A stretch of 64,000 nt of DNA from Aliiroseovarius sp. S1123 (lineage in GTDB: Bacteria; Pseudomonadota; Alphaproteobacteria; Rhodobacterales; Rhodobacteraceae), in contig NZ_JALKBE010000009.1 in the NCBI RefSeq assembly GCF_023015885.1, forward strand, positions 1 through 64,000, read 5' to 3'. Below the pieces are notes generated by a model. It did no database searches, was not told the origin of the DNA, and worked only from the letters and a program-made list of their open reading frames with translations. The position numbers were made by a program, and so were the translations under genes. Positions 16,317 through 25,992 of this stretch are shown here, piece by piece (positions within the stretch are counted from its first letter, which is position 1; each line of letters opens with the position of its first letter).

Positions 16317-16970
16317 ATGATATCAGCTGCATATGGGGTTTTCACCCGTGGTCTCAAGGGGCTATTCTTGACAGTTTTCATGGCCAGTGCCGCACAGGCG
16401 GAAACCACTAAGATTTTGGCGCTGGGGGACAGTTTGACGGCGGGTTACGGCTTGCCGCAGGGTGAGGGGTTCGTGCCGCAACTGGAAGCCGCGCTGATCG
16501 AGCACGGTCTGGTCGTCCAGATCGTCAATGCGGGCGTGTCCGGGGACACCTCTGCCGGGGGGGCCGCACGCCTTGACTGGATCCTGACCGACGACATTGA
16601 CGTTGCACTGGTTGCGCTTGGCGGAAATGACATGCTGCGCGGTATCTCGCCGGAAGAAACACAGAGCAATCTTGCCGCGATCCTGACCAAGCTGCAGGAC
16701 AAAGGCATTCCCACCCTACTGATCGGCGTCCTTGCCTCGTCTAATTTTGGTGAAGGTTATCGCGCTGACTTCGAACAAGTTTTCCCGGATCTTGCGGAAG
16801 AGTTCAGCGTCGGTCTGTTCCCAAACTTCTTGGAAGGCATCGCCACTGCCGGGTCGTTTTCCGACGCCAGGCGCTTGTATCTTCAGGCCGACGGGCTGCA
16901 CCCCAACCAGAAAGGCGTTGCCCTGATCGTGGACAAAATAGTCCCTTCTGTGGTATCCTTAGTGCGATAA
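16317..16970 (+). CDS. tesA: Periplasmic SGNH arylesterase/lysophospholipase, TesA-like
   Basis: 217 residues. Signal peptide to about residue 28 (ending MASAAQA), then GDSL motif ALGDSLTAGYG with nucleophile Ser39, block III GGND and C-terminal DGLHPN with the catalytic Asp-His pair. TAGGAG lies 6 bases before the ATG. In the family these periplasmic enzymes hydrolyse acyl and aryl esters and lysophospholipids. The divergent YbbA/YbbP-type exporter is a conserved partner, suggesting a shared lipid-related process. Confidence 0.9.
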   Translation: MISAAYGVFTRGLKGLFLTVFMASAAQAETTKILALGDSLTAGYGLPQGEGFVPQLEAALIEHGLVVQIVNAGVSGDTSAGGAARLDWILTDDIDVALVALGGNDMLRGISPEETQSNLAAILTKLQDKGIPTLLIGVLASSNFGEGYRADFEQVFPDLAEEFSVGLFPNFLEGIATAGSFSDARRLYLQADGLHPNQKGVALIVDKIVPSVVSLVR

Positions 16971-17102
16971 ATCCCCGACTGCGCTTTTGCTTTGCGCGTG
17001 TAAAGTCGCGGGGTTTCTGACGGGTGACCCGCATGAAACCTATTCCTTGAGACACCTATGCGGGTTTTCGTGGCTGTGCCAATTAGCAACTCGTTGTAGC
17101 AG

Positions 17103-17122
17103 GTCGAGCCCTGACGCTCGAC
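17103..17122 (+). other. Short hairpin before the LuxR-type regulator
   Basis: Perfect inverted repeat GTCGAGC-cctgac-GCTCGAC, ending 6 bases before the GTG start candidate of the regulator. It could be an operator or a leader hairpin; no poly-T follows, so it is not a terminator on the plus strand. Confidence 0.4.
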
Positions 17123-17128
17123 GCAAAG

Positions 17129-17749
17129 GTGCGGGGTTCCGCTTTGAGAATACTAGTTGCCTCTGACGATCCTGCGCTACAGCGTAAGGCGCTTACCGCA
17201 GCCGATACATGCGGCAATCCGGCTCCGGCCGGGTTCGACACCATGCAGCGTACCTTGGACGCGCTTGGAAAGGCGCCGGGATTTGACTGTGCCGTCATCG
17301 ACTATCGGCTTCCTGACCTCGGAGGCCTTAAGACCATCGAAAAACTGTGCCGACGAGACAGGCATTTGGCAGTCGCACTTTTGCTGCCCGAGAAGGAAAT
17401 AGACCTTCTGCGACAAGCGCTGCGAACAGGTGCCTGCGTGGGGGCTCCGGTCGAGATTTCGGAAACGGCACTGGCCAGCATCCTGACCCTGATCAGTGAA
17501 GATCTTGGCCTGATGGTTTATCCCGTCACTCATAAGCCAAATCTTGATCGGGAAAAGACCGGTCTATCGCGGCGCGAGATGCAGATTCTGGATAGCCTGT
17601 GCGCGGGGCGGCAGAACAAAGAAATCGCCCATATATTTGGCATCCAGGAAGTCACAGTAAAGATGCATATGCGGTCGATCATTACCAAGCTGGGTGCGAA
17701 AAACCGCACCCATGCCGCGATGATCGCGTTACGCAACGGGATCGTGTAG
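17129..17749 (+). CDS. LuxR-family response-regulator-like transcription factor
   Basis: 206 residues from GTG 17129; a TTG at 17144, with GGGG 7 bases upstream and giving the more usual receiver start MRILVASDDP, is equally plausible. The N-terminal receiver-like domain keeps the acidic pair (SDD) and an acceptor-like Asp in IDYRLPDLGG; I cannot identify the conserved lysine. The C-terminal LuxR helix-turn-helix (about 145-200) reads LSRREMQIL...QNKEIAHIFG...VTVKMHMRSI. No histidine kinase gene is adjacent. It ends 5 bases before the stop of the convergent ccoS, next to the cbb3 genes, but its target is unknown. Confidence 0.82.
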   Translation: MRGSALRILVASDDPALQRKALTAADTCGNPAPAGFDTMQRTLDALGKAPGFDCAVIDYRLPDLGGLKTIEKLCRRDRHLAVALLLPEKEIDLLRQALRTGACVGAPVEISETALASILTLISEDLGLMVYPVTHKPNLDREKTGLSRREMQILDSLCAGRQNKEIAHIFGIQEVTVKMHMRSIITKLGAKNRTHAAMIALRNGIV

Positions 17750-17754
17750 CCCGT

Positions 17755-17916
17755 TTACTCTTCCGGCGGCTCGTCGTCCCACCGATCGCTAAGAATACGC
17801 TGACCGTCCCCATCGGGATCGTCATACTGTTCCGTCTTCAAGGTCCAAAAGAACGCAGCCAGACCCAGCGCTCCCAAAAGCAGGGAAATCGGGATCAGGT
17901 AAACAAGCACGTTCAT
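17755..17916 (-). CDS. ccoS: cbb3-type oxidase assembly protein CcoS
   Basis: 53 residues, starting MNVLVYLIPISLLLG. One membrane helix (about 3-25) is followed by an acidic tail (QYDDPDGDGQRILSD), matching CcoS/FixS in size and pattern. The family is needed to insert heme and copper cofactors into CcoN. It begins 4 bases after the ccoI stop, as the last gene of ccoGHIS. Confidence 0.9.
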   Translation of the reverse strand: MNVLVYLIPISLLLGALGLAAFFWTLKTEQYDDPDGDGQRILSDRWDDEPPEE

Positions 17917-17920
17917 CGGC

Positions 17921-20116
17921 TTAGCCTTTCTTCAGACGCAAAGCGTTTAGTGACACTGTCACCGATGAGGTCGACATGGCAAGGGCTGCGGCCAAAGGCG
18001 TCGCGAAGCCCATCAAGGCCACCGGAATGGCGATGGCGTTATAGCCTGCCGCGATGGCAAAGTTTTCCTTGATCCGGCGGGTGGCGGATTTCGACATGTC
18101 GATGGCACCGGCCAGCGGCTCCATCGATTTGCCCAGAAGCACGATGTCGGAAACAACGCGAGCAGCTTCAAGCGCAGAGGCGGGCGAGATCGAGACGTGC
18201 GCGGCTGCGAGTGCCGCCGTGTCGTTCAGGCCGTCACCAACCATCAGCACCTTGCGGCCCGATTTTCCCAGACGGGCTACGAACTCGGCTTTGTCTTCAG
18301 GCAGCGTGTCGGCCTGCCAGTCTTCGATGCCCACACGGCCCGCGATGTCGGCCACAGCGGCGGGCACGTCGCCCGAAATCAGCGTGACACCCATGCCCTT
18401 GGCTTTCAGGGCGGTGATCGCCTCTTCCACGCCCGGACGCAGCGCATCAGTGAAGGTGAAGGCCACGGGTTTGGCACCCGAGATCGACAGATATGTCGCG
18501 GTCTGCCCAACAGCGTTGGCGCCCAGCCATTCTGCGCGGCCAAGGCGGACGGTTTTGCCGTTCCACTGCCCTTCGATGCCCTTGCCCGGAACCTCGGTGA
18601 CTTGCGCAACTTCGGCGGGTTGCACGCCAGCGGCACGGGCGGCTTGGGTCAGGGATTGCGCCAGAGGGTGGCTTGATCCTTCGGCCAGCGCCAGCGCCAC
18701 CTGCAAGTCACGATCCTTGTGGCGGGCCAGCGCATCCAGCGCGGGCTTGCCTTCAGTCAGTGTGCCGGTCTTGTCGAACACGACGTGATCGACCTCGGCC
18801 AGACGTTCCATCGCGGTGGCGGATTTCAACAGCATCCCTTGCTTGAACAAACGGCCCGAGGCGGCCGTGGTCACAGCAGGTACAGCCAGACCCAGCGCAC
18901 AAGGACAGGTGATGATCAGTGTGGCCACGGCGATGTTCATCGACATGCGCCAGTCGCCGGAATACCAGAACCAGAACAGGAACGCGGCGAAGGACAGAAG
19001 GTGTACAACGGGCGCATAGACGGCAGCGGCCTTGTCGGCGAGCGACGTATAACGGTTGCGCGCCGTTTCAGCGATGGCGACCAGATCGGCCATCCGGTGT
19101 AGCGAGCTGTCACGGCCAGCAGCCGTCACACGCACGGTCAGGGGGCCAGTCAGGTTGACCTCGCCTGCGGATACGATGCTATCCGGCGACGCAGCCACGG
19201 GCAGGCTTTCGCCGGTCAGAAGCGAGCGGTCCAGTTCGCTTTCGCCGCCGGTGACGATGCCGTCCACAGGCACACGAGATCCCGGCACCACGCGCACAAT
19301 CTGACCCGGCTCCAGTTCCGAGACAGGAACCTGTTCGTCGGCTTGGCCGTCAACCACACGAAGCGCGCGCGGGACTTCAAGCGCGGCCAGCTCTTCGGCT
19401 GCGGATCGCGCCACAGCACGGGTGCGGTAGTCCAGATAGCGGCCCGCCAGCAGGAAAAAGGTCAGCGACAGCGCTGCGTCGAAATAGGCGTGCTTTCCCG
19501 AATGCATCGTCTCGTAAATCGACATGCCCAGCGCCAGAAGGATCGCCAGAGAGATCGGCACGTCCATGTTCAAGCGGCGCACGCGAAGCGCCGACCATGC
19601 GGATTTGAAGAACACCTGGCTTGAGAAGCCCACGGTTGGAATGGCGATGCCTGCGCTGATCCAGTGGAACAGATCGCGGGTGGCGTCGGTGGCGCCCGAC
19701 CAGACCGCGACGCTCAACAGCATCACGTTCATCATCGCAAACCCCGACACGCCCAGACGCATCAGAAGGTCTTTGCCATGCTTGTCTGTGGCGGTGGCTT
19801 TCAACTGGCCCGGATCCAGCTCGTAGGCTTCAAACCCGATGCCGGTCAGATAGTCGGCCAGCGTTTGTGCCTCGATATCGGGATCCACGTCCACAACGGC
19901 GCGTTTCAAGGTCAGGTTCACACGCGCGGCCCGCACACCGTCCTGCTTGGCCAGACCGCGTTCCACGCCCGCGATACAGGCCGCGCAATAAATCTGGGGC
20001 AGCGACAGCATGATCCGCTTCGCTTCCATCCCATTGCCACCATAGCCCTTGCCCGCCTGTGCTTCAGCAAGCGGGGCAGCGTCACAGGCCGGACAGGCAG
20101 AGATCGGAGCAGCCAT
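17921..20116 (-). CDS. ccoI: Copper-translocating P-type ATPase for cbb3 oxidase (CcoI/FixI)
   Basis: 731-residue P1B ATPase that supplies copper for CcoN assembly. N-terminal cysteines CPAC (8-11), a heavy-metal domain with YCAAC (about 43-47), eight expected membrane helices, the transport motif TCPCALG near residue 405, the phosphorylation site DKTGT near 447, and GDGLND near 627. Its place in ccoGHIS makes CcoI far more likely than a general copper exporter (CopA). The start at 20116 follows ccoH by 33 bases. Confidence 0.95.
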   Translation of the reverse strand: MAAPISACPACDAAPLAEAQAGKGYGGNGMEAKRIMLSLPQIYCAACIAGVERGLAKQDGVRAARVNLTLKRAVVDVDPDIEAQTLADYLTGIGFEAYELDPGQLKATATDKHGKDLLMRLGVSGFAMMNVMLLSVAVWSGATDATRDLFHWISAGIAIPTVGFSSQVFFKSAWSALRVRRLNMDVPISLAILLALGMSIYETMHSGKHAYFDAALSLTFFLLAGRYLDYRTRAVARSAAEELAALEVPRALRVVDGQADEQVPVSELEPGQIVRVVPGSRVPVDGIVTGGESELDRSLLTGESLPVAASPDSIVSAGEVNLTGPLTVRVTAAGRDSSLHRMADLVAIAETARNRYTSLADKAAAVYAPVVHLLSFAAFLFWFWYSGDWRMSMNIAVATLIITCPCALGLAVPAVTTAASGRLFKQGMLLKSATAMERLAEVDHVVFDKTGTLTEGKPALDALARHKDRDLQVALALAEGSSHPLAQSLTQAARAAGVQPAEVAQVTEVPGKGIEGQWNGKTVRLGRAEWLGANAVGQTATYLSISGAKPVAFTFTDALRPGVEEAITALKAKGMGVTLISGDVPAAVADIAGRVGIEDWQADTLPEDKAEFVARLGKSGRKVLMVGDGLNDTAALAAAHVSISPASALEAARVVSDIVLLGKSMEPLAGAIDMSKSATRRIKENFAIAAGYNAIAIPVALMGFATPLAAALAMSTSSVTVSLNALRLKKG

Positions 20117-20149
20117 GATGTATTCCTTGTTCGCGCGTCAGAAGAAAAC

Positions 20150-20635
20150 CTAGTTGGCTTTCAGAAAGATCGGAATGCGTTGCTGAAAGCTGGTGCCGTC
20201 TTCCGCCACCGCATTCATCCGCAGGTTCCAGTTGCCATCCCCCAGCTTGCCCACCTGCGCAACATAGGCGCCGGTCGAGTTTTGGCTGAACTCAGGCTCT
20301 TGATCTTCGTTCACATGGGTCGCCCGACCCAGAAGGCCGTAAAGCGATTTCACCGCCACTGGGTCACCAGCAGCATCCTTGATGTCCAAGACCAGCGTCT
20401 CGCCCTCGATCTGGGCGGACACGTCCCAGCCCAACGCCTCTTGTGCGGTACGCTGGGCGTCGAATTTCTGACTTGCGACATAGGAGTTCTTGGTTTCCAG
20501 ACCGGGGAATGTCCCCACAGCCGAGTAGGCCATGAAAACATTCACTGCGATGATGACCGAGAATGCCGTGACCACGATGGCCAGAACATGTTTGCCCGTC
20601 AGTTCGAACTCTTTCTTCTCAGACTTCTCAGTCAT
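20150..20635 (-). CDS. ccoH: cbb3 oxidase assembly protein CcoH (FixH)
   Basis: 161 residues, FixH family. One N-terminal membrane helix (about 15-37, HVLAIVVTAFSVIIAVNVFMA) and a periplasmic beta-rich domain containing LVLDIKDAAGDPV and GDGNWNLR. CcoH binds the oxidase subcomplexes during assembly. It begins 3 bases after the ccoG stop. Confidence 0.92.
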   Translation of the reverse strand: MTEKSEKKEFELTGKHVLAIVVTAFSVIIAVNVFMAYSAVGTFPGLETKNSYVASQKFDAQRTAQEALGWDVSAQIEGETLVLDIKDAAGDPVAVKSLYGLLGRATHVNEDQEPEFSQNSTGAYVAQVGKLGDGNWNLRMNAVAEDGTSFQQRIPIFLKAN

Positions 20636-20638
20636 GGC

Positions 20639-22051
20639 TTAGCGCCCTCTTCCATTAAAGACAGTGTCAAGGTGGGCACGGTCTCCGGTCACGCCATCCA
20701 CGACCCAGATGCGCAGATCAGTACGGTCCAGCCTGGCGGCTTCCGTTCCCGGAGGTGCAACAACATAGACACGCTGTTTTGCCTCGGTGTCAGGCGGAGC
20801 TACTAGCACAAGTTTGTCCGTGCCTTCCAGTTCTACCGTCAGCGGGCTGCCATCGGTCAGGGTGAAGTAATAGGGCCATTCTTCGCCGTGGCGGTTCCGC
20901 ACACCCACATCATAGGTGTTGCGGATCGAGCCATCCGACAACGTCACATAGGTGGGGTTACGGACGGGGCGAATGGTGACGTCGACCTTGGGACGCGCAA
21001 ACACGGCCACGGTCAGTGCGACCCCAACCAGCGCCCAAAGCGAGGTGTAAAGAATGGTGCGCGGACGCAGCAGGTGCTTCATCACCGGAATTTTCACGTT
21101 CCCGGCGCGTTCGTGCGTTTCGTCCTTCAATGCAAGATAGTCGATCAGGCCACGTTCCTTGCCGACCTTCACCATCATTTCGTCACAGGCGTCGATGCAC
21201 AGACCACAGGTGATGCATTCCATCTGCTGTCCATCGCGAATGTCGATGCCCATCGGGCAGACGGCAACACATGCGTTACAGTCGATACAGTCGCCCAGAT
21301 CGTCCCGGTTTTTACCGCGCCCCCGCGGCTCACCCCGCCATTCGCGATAGGCGATGGTGATGGTGTCTTCGTCCATCATCGCGGCCTGAATACGCGGCCA
21401 GGGGCAGGCGTAGATACAGATCTGTTCGCGCGCGATGCCGCCGAAAAAGAAAGTGGTCAGGGTCAGCACCAGCACGGTCGAGTACGCCAGGGGGTGCGCC
21501 TGCATGGTCAAAAGATCCATAAGCAGCGTCGGGGCATCCGCAAAATAGAACACCCACGCGCCGCCAGTCGCGACCGCGATCAGAATCCAGGCGGTGAACT
21601 TCACCAAACGCTTGCGAATCTTCTCGGCATTCCATTTCTGGCGGTGCAGGCGGATGCGCGCGTTGCGGTCACCCTCGATCCAGCGCTCCACAAGGATCAT
21701 CAGGTCGGTCCACACGGTCTGTGGGCAGGCATAGCCACACCACACCCGACCCGCGGCCGAGGTAAACAGGAAAAGCCCAAGCCCCGCCATGATCAACAGA
21801 CCCGCGATGAAGTAGAATTCATGCGGCCAAATCTCGATCCAGAAGAAGAAGAACCGGCGGTTGGCCATGTCCACAAGGATCGCCTGATCGGGCAGGTTCG
21901 GGCCACGATCCCAACGGATCCACGGGGCAAGATAGTAGATGCCAAGGGTGATCCCCATGATCCACCACTTAAGGCTGCGGAAGGTGCCTTTTACCCGTTT
22001 CGGGAAGACTGGCTCGCGCGGGGCGTATAGCTGTTCTGGGGCGTCAGACAT
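20639..22051 (-). CDS. ccoG: cbb3 oxidase accessory iron-sulfur protein CcoG (RdxA/FixG)
   Basis: 470 residues from the ATG at 22051; the frame is open to a GTG at 22090 but the conserved start is MSDAPEQLY. Several membrane helices in the N-terminal half, two [4Fe-4S] clusters in CIDCNACVAVCP and CITCGLCIDAC, and a C-terminal periplasmic Ig-like domain. CcoG is a cupric reductase supporting copper delivery to the oxidase. First gene of ccoGHIS; a perfect FNR box lies 65 bases upstream of the start. Confidence 0.93.
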   Translation of the reverse strand: MSDAPEQLYAPREPVFPKRVKGTFRSLKWWIMGITLGIYYLAPWIRWDRGPNLPDQAILVDMANRRFFFFWIEIWPHEFYFIAGLLIMAGLGLFLFTSAAGRVWCGYACPQTVWTDLMILVERWIEGDRNARIRLHRQKWNAEKIRKRLVKFTAWILIAVATGGAWVFYFADAPTLLMDLLTMQAHPLAYSTVLVLTLTTFFFGGIAREQICIYACPWPRIQAAMMDEDTITIAYREWRGEPRGRGKNRDDLGDCIDCNACVAVCPMGIDIRDGQQMECITCGLCIDACDEMMVKVGKERGLIDYLALKDETHERAGNVKIPVMKHLLRPRTILYTSLWALVGVALTVAVFARPKVDVTIRPVRNPTYVTLSDGSIRNTYDVGVRNRHGEEWPYYFTLTDGSPLTVELEGTDKLVLVAPPDTEAKQRVYVVAPPGTEAARLDRTDLRIWVVDGVTGDRAHLDTVFNGRGR

Positions 22052-22115
22052 GACTGTTTCTCGGATCCTGTGTTTCGCTTGAGGTTCCACTTAGGAACTA
22101 TTCCAGATCTAAGCC

Positions 22116-22129
22116 TTGATGTGGATCAA
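22116..22129 (-). promoter_or_regulatory. FNR/FnrL box upstream of ccoG
   Basis: TTGATGTGGATCAA, a perfect match to TTGAT-N4-ATCAA. Centre 71 bases before the ccoG ATG; the fnrL gene is in the same region. It is expected to switch on ccoGHIS at low oxygen. Confidence 0.88.
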
Positions 22130-22270
22130 GACTTTTCCTGAGGTCTTTTTCCGACTGCCTATCTAAGCCCCTGAGAAAGGACGAGTTTGCACAGTGTCGC
22201 AGTGCAAAAAGGTCGCAGGGGATGTGGGCGAATTCTAGATTGCGCACGAAATCCTGATTCCTTTCGTCCC

Positions 22271-22304
22271 AAAAAGAAACCCGAGCGCCACGCACCCGGG
22301 TTTC
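22271..22304 (-). terminator. Rho-independent terminator for ccoNOQP
   Basis: On the minus strand the stem GAAACCCG / CGGGTTTC, with a 13-base loop, is followed by TTTTT. It lies about 140 bases after the ccoP stop, so the ccoNOQP transcript has an unusually long 3' region. Confidence 0.75.
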
Positions 22305-22443
22305 GAAATTTGGCGGCACCGACCTCGGAGAAACGCGCGAACAGGATCAGAGGTCGGTGCCTTTGACCGGGGAGTGAGGCCCCGGATCTTGGGCCGTCCG
22401 AGCGCAGACGCTCAGACGAATATTGTGGTCCAGAGACGGTGGC
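22305..22443 (-). other. Structured 3' region of ccoP, candidate small RNA
   Basis: No gene lies between the ccoP stop (22444) and the terminator. It holds three perfect hairpins: GAGCG-caga-CGCTC (22400-22413), CCGGGG/CCCCGG with a 7-base loop (22367-22385), and a 12-bp stem GGCACCGACCTC/GAGGTCGGTGCC with a 23-base loop (22315-22361). Together with the terminator this resembles a stable 3'-UTR-derived RNA; that is inference from structure only. Confidence 0.45.
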
Positions 22444-23316
22444 TTATTCGCCGCCGCCCAGCTGGTGGATGTAAGCCGAGACAGCGTTGATCTGGCTGTC
22501 GGTCAGCTTGCCGCTCCAGGCCGGCATAACGCCGTAGGGGCCTTCCGAAATCACCGCGGTGATCGCGGCTTTGTCCTCGCCGAACAGCCAGATGGCGTCG
22601 GTCAGGTTCGGTGCACCTTGGCTACGGTCACCTGTGCCGTCTTCCATGTGGCACGACGAACAGTTGTCCGCGAAGACCACTGCACCATCAGCAACCAGCG
22701 ACATGTCAGCCGCGTCTTTGGTTACCGGCGACAGCGACATGGCGTAGGCCACAACCTGTGCGATTTCTTCGTCGCTCAGATAGTCTTCACCGAAGGCAGG
22801 CATTTCCGAATAGCGGGTATCGTCGTTGTCTTCCGAACGGATACCGTAGGCAACCGTCATCTGGATGTCTTCCAACGCACCACCCCAGAGCCAATCGTTG
22901 TCCAAGAGGTTGGGATAGCCAACGGCCCCGTTCGCACCGGAGCCGTGACACTGCGAACACCAAGTGGCGTAGGTCGCACGGCCCGACTGAATGGCGTAGT
23001 TGTGCAGATCCGAACCCGGGGTAAGCGTGTTCAGGTCAGCAGACGCCAGTTGGGCCTCCAGTTCGCTGTTCATGCCCTTGAAGCGTTCGATTTCTTCAGC
23101 AACTTCCGCGCGGGTCGAATACCCAAGGTAGCCAGCGGTGGCCCCTTTGATCATCGGCCAAGCAGGATAGGCGATTGTGTACCAGATTCCCCAAACGATG
23201 GTCAGGTAGAATACCCAGACCCACCAACGGGGCAGCGGGTTGTTAAACTCCTGAATGCCGTCCCATTCGTGACCCGTCGTTTCGGGATCTTTCTTTTCAA
23301 CAGGTTTTTTACTCAT
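22444..23316 (-). CDS. ccoP: cbb3 oxidase diheme cytochrome c subunit CcoP
   Basis: 290 residues. One membrane helix (about 32-58) and two class I cytochrome c domains with heme sites CSQCH (120-124) and CSSCH (219-223), and methionine-ligand candidates (EMPAFGE, GVMPAWSG). It receives electrons from cytochrome c for CcoO/CcoN. AAAGGAG is 8 bases before the ATG. It is the last structural gene, after ccoQ. Confidence 0.96.
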   Translation of the reverse strand: MSKKPVEKKDPETTGHEWDGIQEFNNPLPRWWVWVFYLTIVWGIWYTIAYPAWPMIKGATAGYLGYSTRAEVAEEIERFKGMNSELEAQLASADLNTLTPGSDLHNYAIQSGRATYATWCSQCHGSGANGAVGYPNLLDNDWLWGGALEDIQMTVAYGIRSEDNDDTRYSEMPAFGEDYLSDEEIAQVVAYAMSLSPVTKDAADMSLVADGAVVFADNCSSCHMEDGTGDRSQGAPNLTDAIWLFGEDKAAITAVISEGPYGVMPAWSGKLTDSQINAVSAYIHQLGGGE

Positions 23317-23352
23317 TGCCGCAACTCCTTTTGAGCTGAGCGCCCGGGAACA

Positions 23353-23532
23353 TTAGTCCCGGTCACCGGCAGGTTTGTCTTCGTGGCGGAAGGGGATGTT
23401 CGCGATGTCCTTGTGGACTTTGTTCGATCCCGGGCGGAACGCAAATAAAGCTGCCCCGATGAAAAAGGCGAACATCGCGATAAGGAACCAACTGTCAGCG
23501 AAAGCTCGCATAATTCCATAGGTATCCATCAT
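23353..23532 (-). CDS. ccoQ: cbb3 oxidase small subunit CcoQ (FixQ)
   Basis: 59 residues starting Met-Met-Asp-Thr-Tyr. One membrane helix (about 15-33, FLIAMFAFFIGAALFAF), then FRPGSNKVHKDIANIPF, the usual CcoQ pattern. AAGGAG sits 5 bases before the first ATG. CcoQ stabilises the CcoNOP complex. It lies between ccoO and ccoP, 9 bases after the ccoO stop. Confidence 0.93.
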   Translation of the reverse strand: MMDTYGIMRAFADSWFLIAMFAFFIGAALFAFRPGSNKVHKDIANIPFRHEDKPAGDRD

Positions 23533-23541
23533 CCCAGCTCC

Positions 23542-24276
23542 TTACCGGCTTGCGTCAGGTGTGAAAGTCGAGAAATCGACCAGAGTACCCAACATCTGCA
23601 TATAGGCGATCAGAGCGTCCATTTCGGACACACCCGGCTTGCCATCGAAGTTGCGCGCTTGCGCTTTCGGATAGCGTGCCTGGAGCGCGTCGACGTCCGA
23701 ATTGTCGCCATCGGGATCAGCTTGGCTTAGCCAATCTGCTTCCGCATTTGCGATCTGTTCGTCGGTGTAAGGCACACCCACGATCCGGTTCGTCTTCATC
23801 ACGTCCTGGATGTATTTCGGCTCGATCAGCTTGTCCAAAAGGAAAGCGTATTTCGGCATCACCGATTCCGGCACGACCGACTGCGGATCAGCAAGGTGAT
23901 CCACATGCCATTCGTCCGAGTAGCGGCCGCCGACGCGGGCAAGGTCAGGCCCCGTCCGCTTGGAGCCCCACTGGAACGGGTGGTCGTACTGGCTTTCAGC
24001 AGCAAGGCTGTAGTGGCCATAACGCTCAACTTCGTCGCGCATCGGGCGGATCATCTGCGAGTGGCAGACATAGCAGCCCTCGCGGATATAGATGTTCCGG
24101 CCCTCAAGCTCGAGCGGCGAGTAGGGGCGCACGCCTTCAACATCCTCGATCGTGTTTTCGAGGTAGAAGAGCGGTGCGATCTCTACGATGCCACCCACGG
24201 TCACAACCAAAAGGCTACCGACCAGAAGGATTGTGGCGTTTTTCTCAATGACGCCGTGTTTGTCGAGAATTCCCAT
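23542..24276 (-). CDS. ccoO: cbb3 oxidase monoheme cytochrome c subunit CcoO
   Basis: 244 residues. N-terminal membrane anchor (about 15-38), heme site CYVCH (68-72) followed by SQMIRP, and Met-rich segments for the sixth ligand (SVMPKYAFL). Standard length. It starts 14 bases after the ccoN stop and is co-transcribed with it. Confidence 0.96.
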   Translation of the reverse strand: MGILDKHGVIEKNATILLVGSLLVVTVGGIVEIAPLFYLENTIEDVEGVRPYSPLELEGRNIYIREGCYVCHSQMIRPMRDEVERYGHYSLAAESQYDHPFQWGSKRTGPDLARVGGRYSDEWHVDHLADPQSVVPESVMPKYAFLLDKLIEPKYIQDVMKTNRIVGVPYTDEQIANAEADWLSQADPDGDNSDVDALQARYPKAQARNFDGKPGVSEMDALIAYMQMLGTLVDFSTFTPDASR

Positions 24277-24290
24277 TAGTCATTCCCTCC

Positions 24291-25892
24291 TTATTCTGCC
24301 GGTGCCGCTGCTGCGTCGCCTGCTGCTTCAGCAGCCGGTGCACGCTTCACGGTCATCCAGAGGTTGTAGCACATGATCAGAGCACCACCGAGGAACAGAA
24401 CCCCGCCCAGGCCACGGACCACATACATCGGGAACTTCGCGGCAACAGTGTCAGCGAACGAGTTCACCAAGAAGCCCTGCGCATCAACTTCACGCCACAT
24501 CAGGCCTTCCATGATACCAGTTACCCACATCGACGCGGCATAGAGCACGATACCGATGGTGGCGAGCCAGAAGTGCCAGCTGACCAGTTTCAGGCTGTAA
24601 AGGCCTGCACGGTTCCACAGTTTGGGGACCAGGAAGTACAGCATCCCGAAGGTGATCATACCGTTCCAGCCAAGAGCGCCCGAGTGTACGTGACCAATGG
24701 TCCAGTCAGTGTAGTGCGACAGCGAGTTCACGGCGCGGATCGACATCATCGGACCTTCGAAGGTCGACATGCCGTAGAAGCCGATGGACACAACCATCAT
24801 ACGGATAACCGGGTCGGTGCGCAGTTTGTCCCATGCACCCGACAGGGTCATCAGACCGTTGATCATACCACCCCAGCTGGGCATCCACAGTACGATCGAG
24901 AACACCATACCAAGGGTCGAAGCCCAATCCGGCAGAGCGGTGTAGTGCAGGTGGTGCGGACCAGCCCAGATGTACAGGAAGATCAGGGCCCAGAAGTGGA
25001 TGATCGACAGTTTGTACGAGAAGACAGGGCGTTCAGCCTGCTTGGGAACGAAGTAGTACATCATGCCCAGGAAGCCAGCGGTTAGGAAGAAGCCAACTGC
25101 GTTGTGGCCATACCACCATTGCGTCATGGCGTCTTGTACACCAGCAAACAGCTGTACCGATTTCGAACCGAAGATCGACACGGGAACAGCCAGGTTGTTC
25201 ACAACGTGCAGCATGGCAACGGTGACGATGAAGGACAGGAAGAACCAGTTGGCAACATAGATGTGCGGTTCTTTCCGCTTCATCAGCGTGCCCAGGAACA
25301 CCAGCAGGTACGCGACCCAAACGATGGTCAGCCACAGGTCAGTGTACCACTCGGGCTCGGCATACTCCTTGCCGTGAGTTGCCCCAAGCAGGTAACCGGT
25401 TGCGGCCAGCAGGATTACGATCTGGTAACCCCAGAACACGAACCACGCCAGGTTGCCGCCCCAGAGGCGCGCGCCCGAGGTACGCTGTACCACGTAGAAC
25501 GAGCTGGTGATCAGAGCTGTACCGCCAAACGCAAAAATCACTGCAGAAGTGTGCAGTGGGCGCAGGCGTCCAAAGTTCAAATAACCCTCGGCCCAGGCAA
25601 AGTTCAGGTCAGGGAAGGCCAGCTGGAACGCGATGAACGTCCCGACCAAGAAGCCCACGACGCCCCAGAAGGCGGTCAAGGCAGCACCCACGCGAATGGG
25701 CCCATCCATATATCCGGTTTCAACGACCTTTTCGCTTCCCACACCGCGAAGTGTGTAAACGAACAGGCCAGCCGCGATCAGAACTACCAGAATAGCATGT
25801 ACTTGGTAGGCTACGTCGCGGGCATAGCTAGCGGCGATTGCGGCCAATACTGTTATCAGCGCGAAAATCACCAGTTTGAGGTAATCCCACAT
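24291..25892 (-). CDS. ccoN: cbb3-type cytochrome c oxidase catalytic subunit I CcoN
   Basis: 533 residues from the ATG at 25892 (AAGGGA upstream); the frame extends to 25949 but that part is not conserved. About 12-14 membrane helices carry the histidine ligands of the low-spin heme and the heme-CuB centre (for example [32 protein letters not shown]). It reduces oxygen with high affinity and pumps protons. Head of ccoNOQP; two FNR-type boxes lie in the 213 bases shared with the divergent uspA. Confidence 0.97.
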   Translation of the reverse strand: MWDYLKLVIFALITVLAAIAASYARDVAYQVHAILVVLIAAGLFVYTLRGVGSEKVVETGYMDGPIRVGAALTAFWGVVGFLVGTFIAFQLAFPDLNFAWAEGYLNFGRLRPLHTSAVIFAFGGTALITSSFYVVQRTSGARLWGGNLAWFVFWGYQIVILLAATGYLLGATHGKEYAEPEWYTDLWLTIVWVAYLLVFLGTLMKRKEPHIYVANWFFLSFIVTVAMLHVVNNLAVPVSIFGSKSVQLFAGVQDAMTQWWYGHNAVGFFLTAGFLGMMYYFVPKQAERPVFSYKLSIIHFWALIFLYIWAGPHHLHYTALPDWASTLGMVFSIVLWMPSWGGMINGLMTLSGAWDKLRTDPVIRMMVVSIGFYGMSTFEGPMMSIRAVNSLSHYTDWTIGHVHSGALGWNGMITFGMLYFLVPKLWNRAGLYSLKLVSWHFWLATIGIVLYAASMWVTGIMEGLMWREVDAQGFLVNSFADTVAAKFPMYVVRGLGGVLFLGGALIMCYNLWMTVKRAPAAEAAGDAAAAPAE

Positions 25893-25992
25893 TTTGCGTC
25901 CCTTCGTCATTGTCTTATGCCCACTTGACCCTAAATAGACTCGGGGCACCTTTCGACTTTCGTCGGTTTGGACTTAACCCCCTTCCCCCGCC

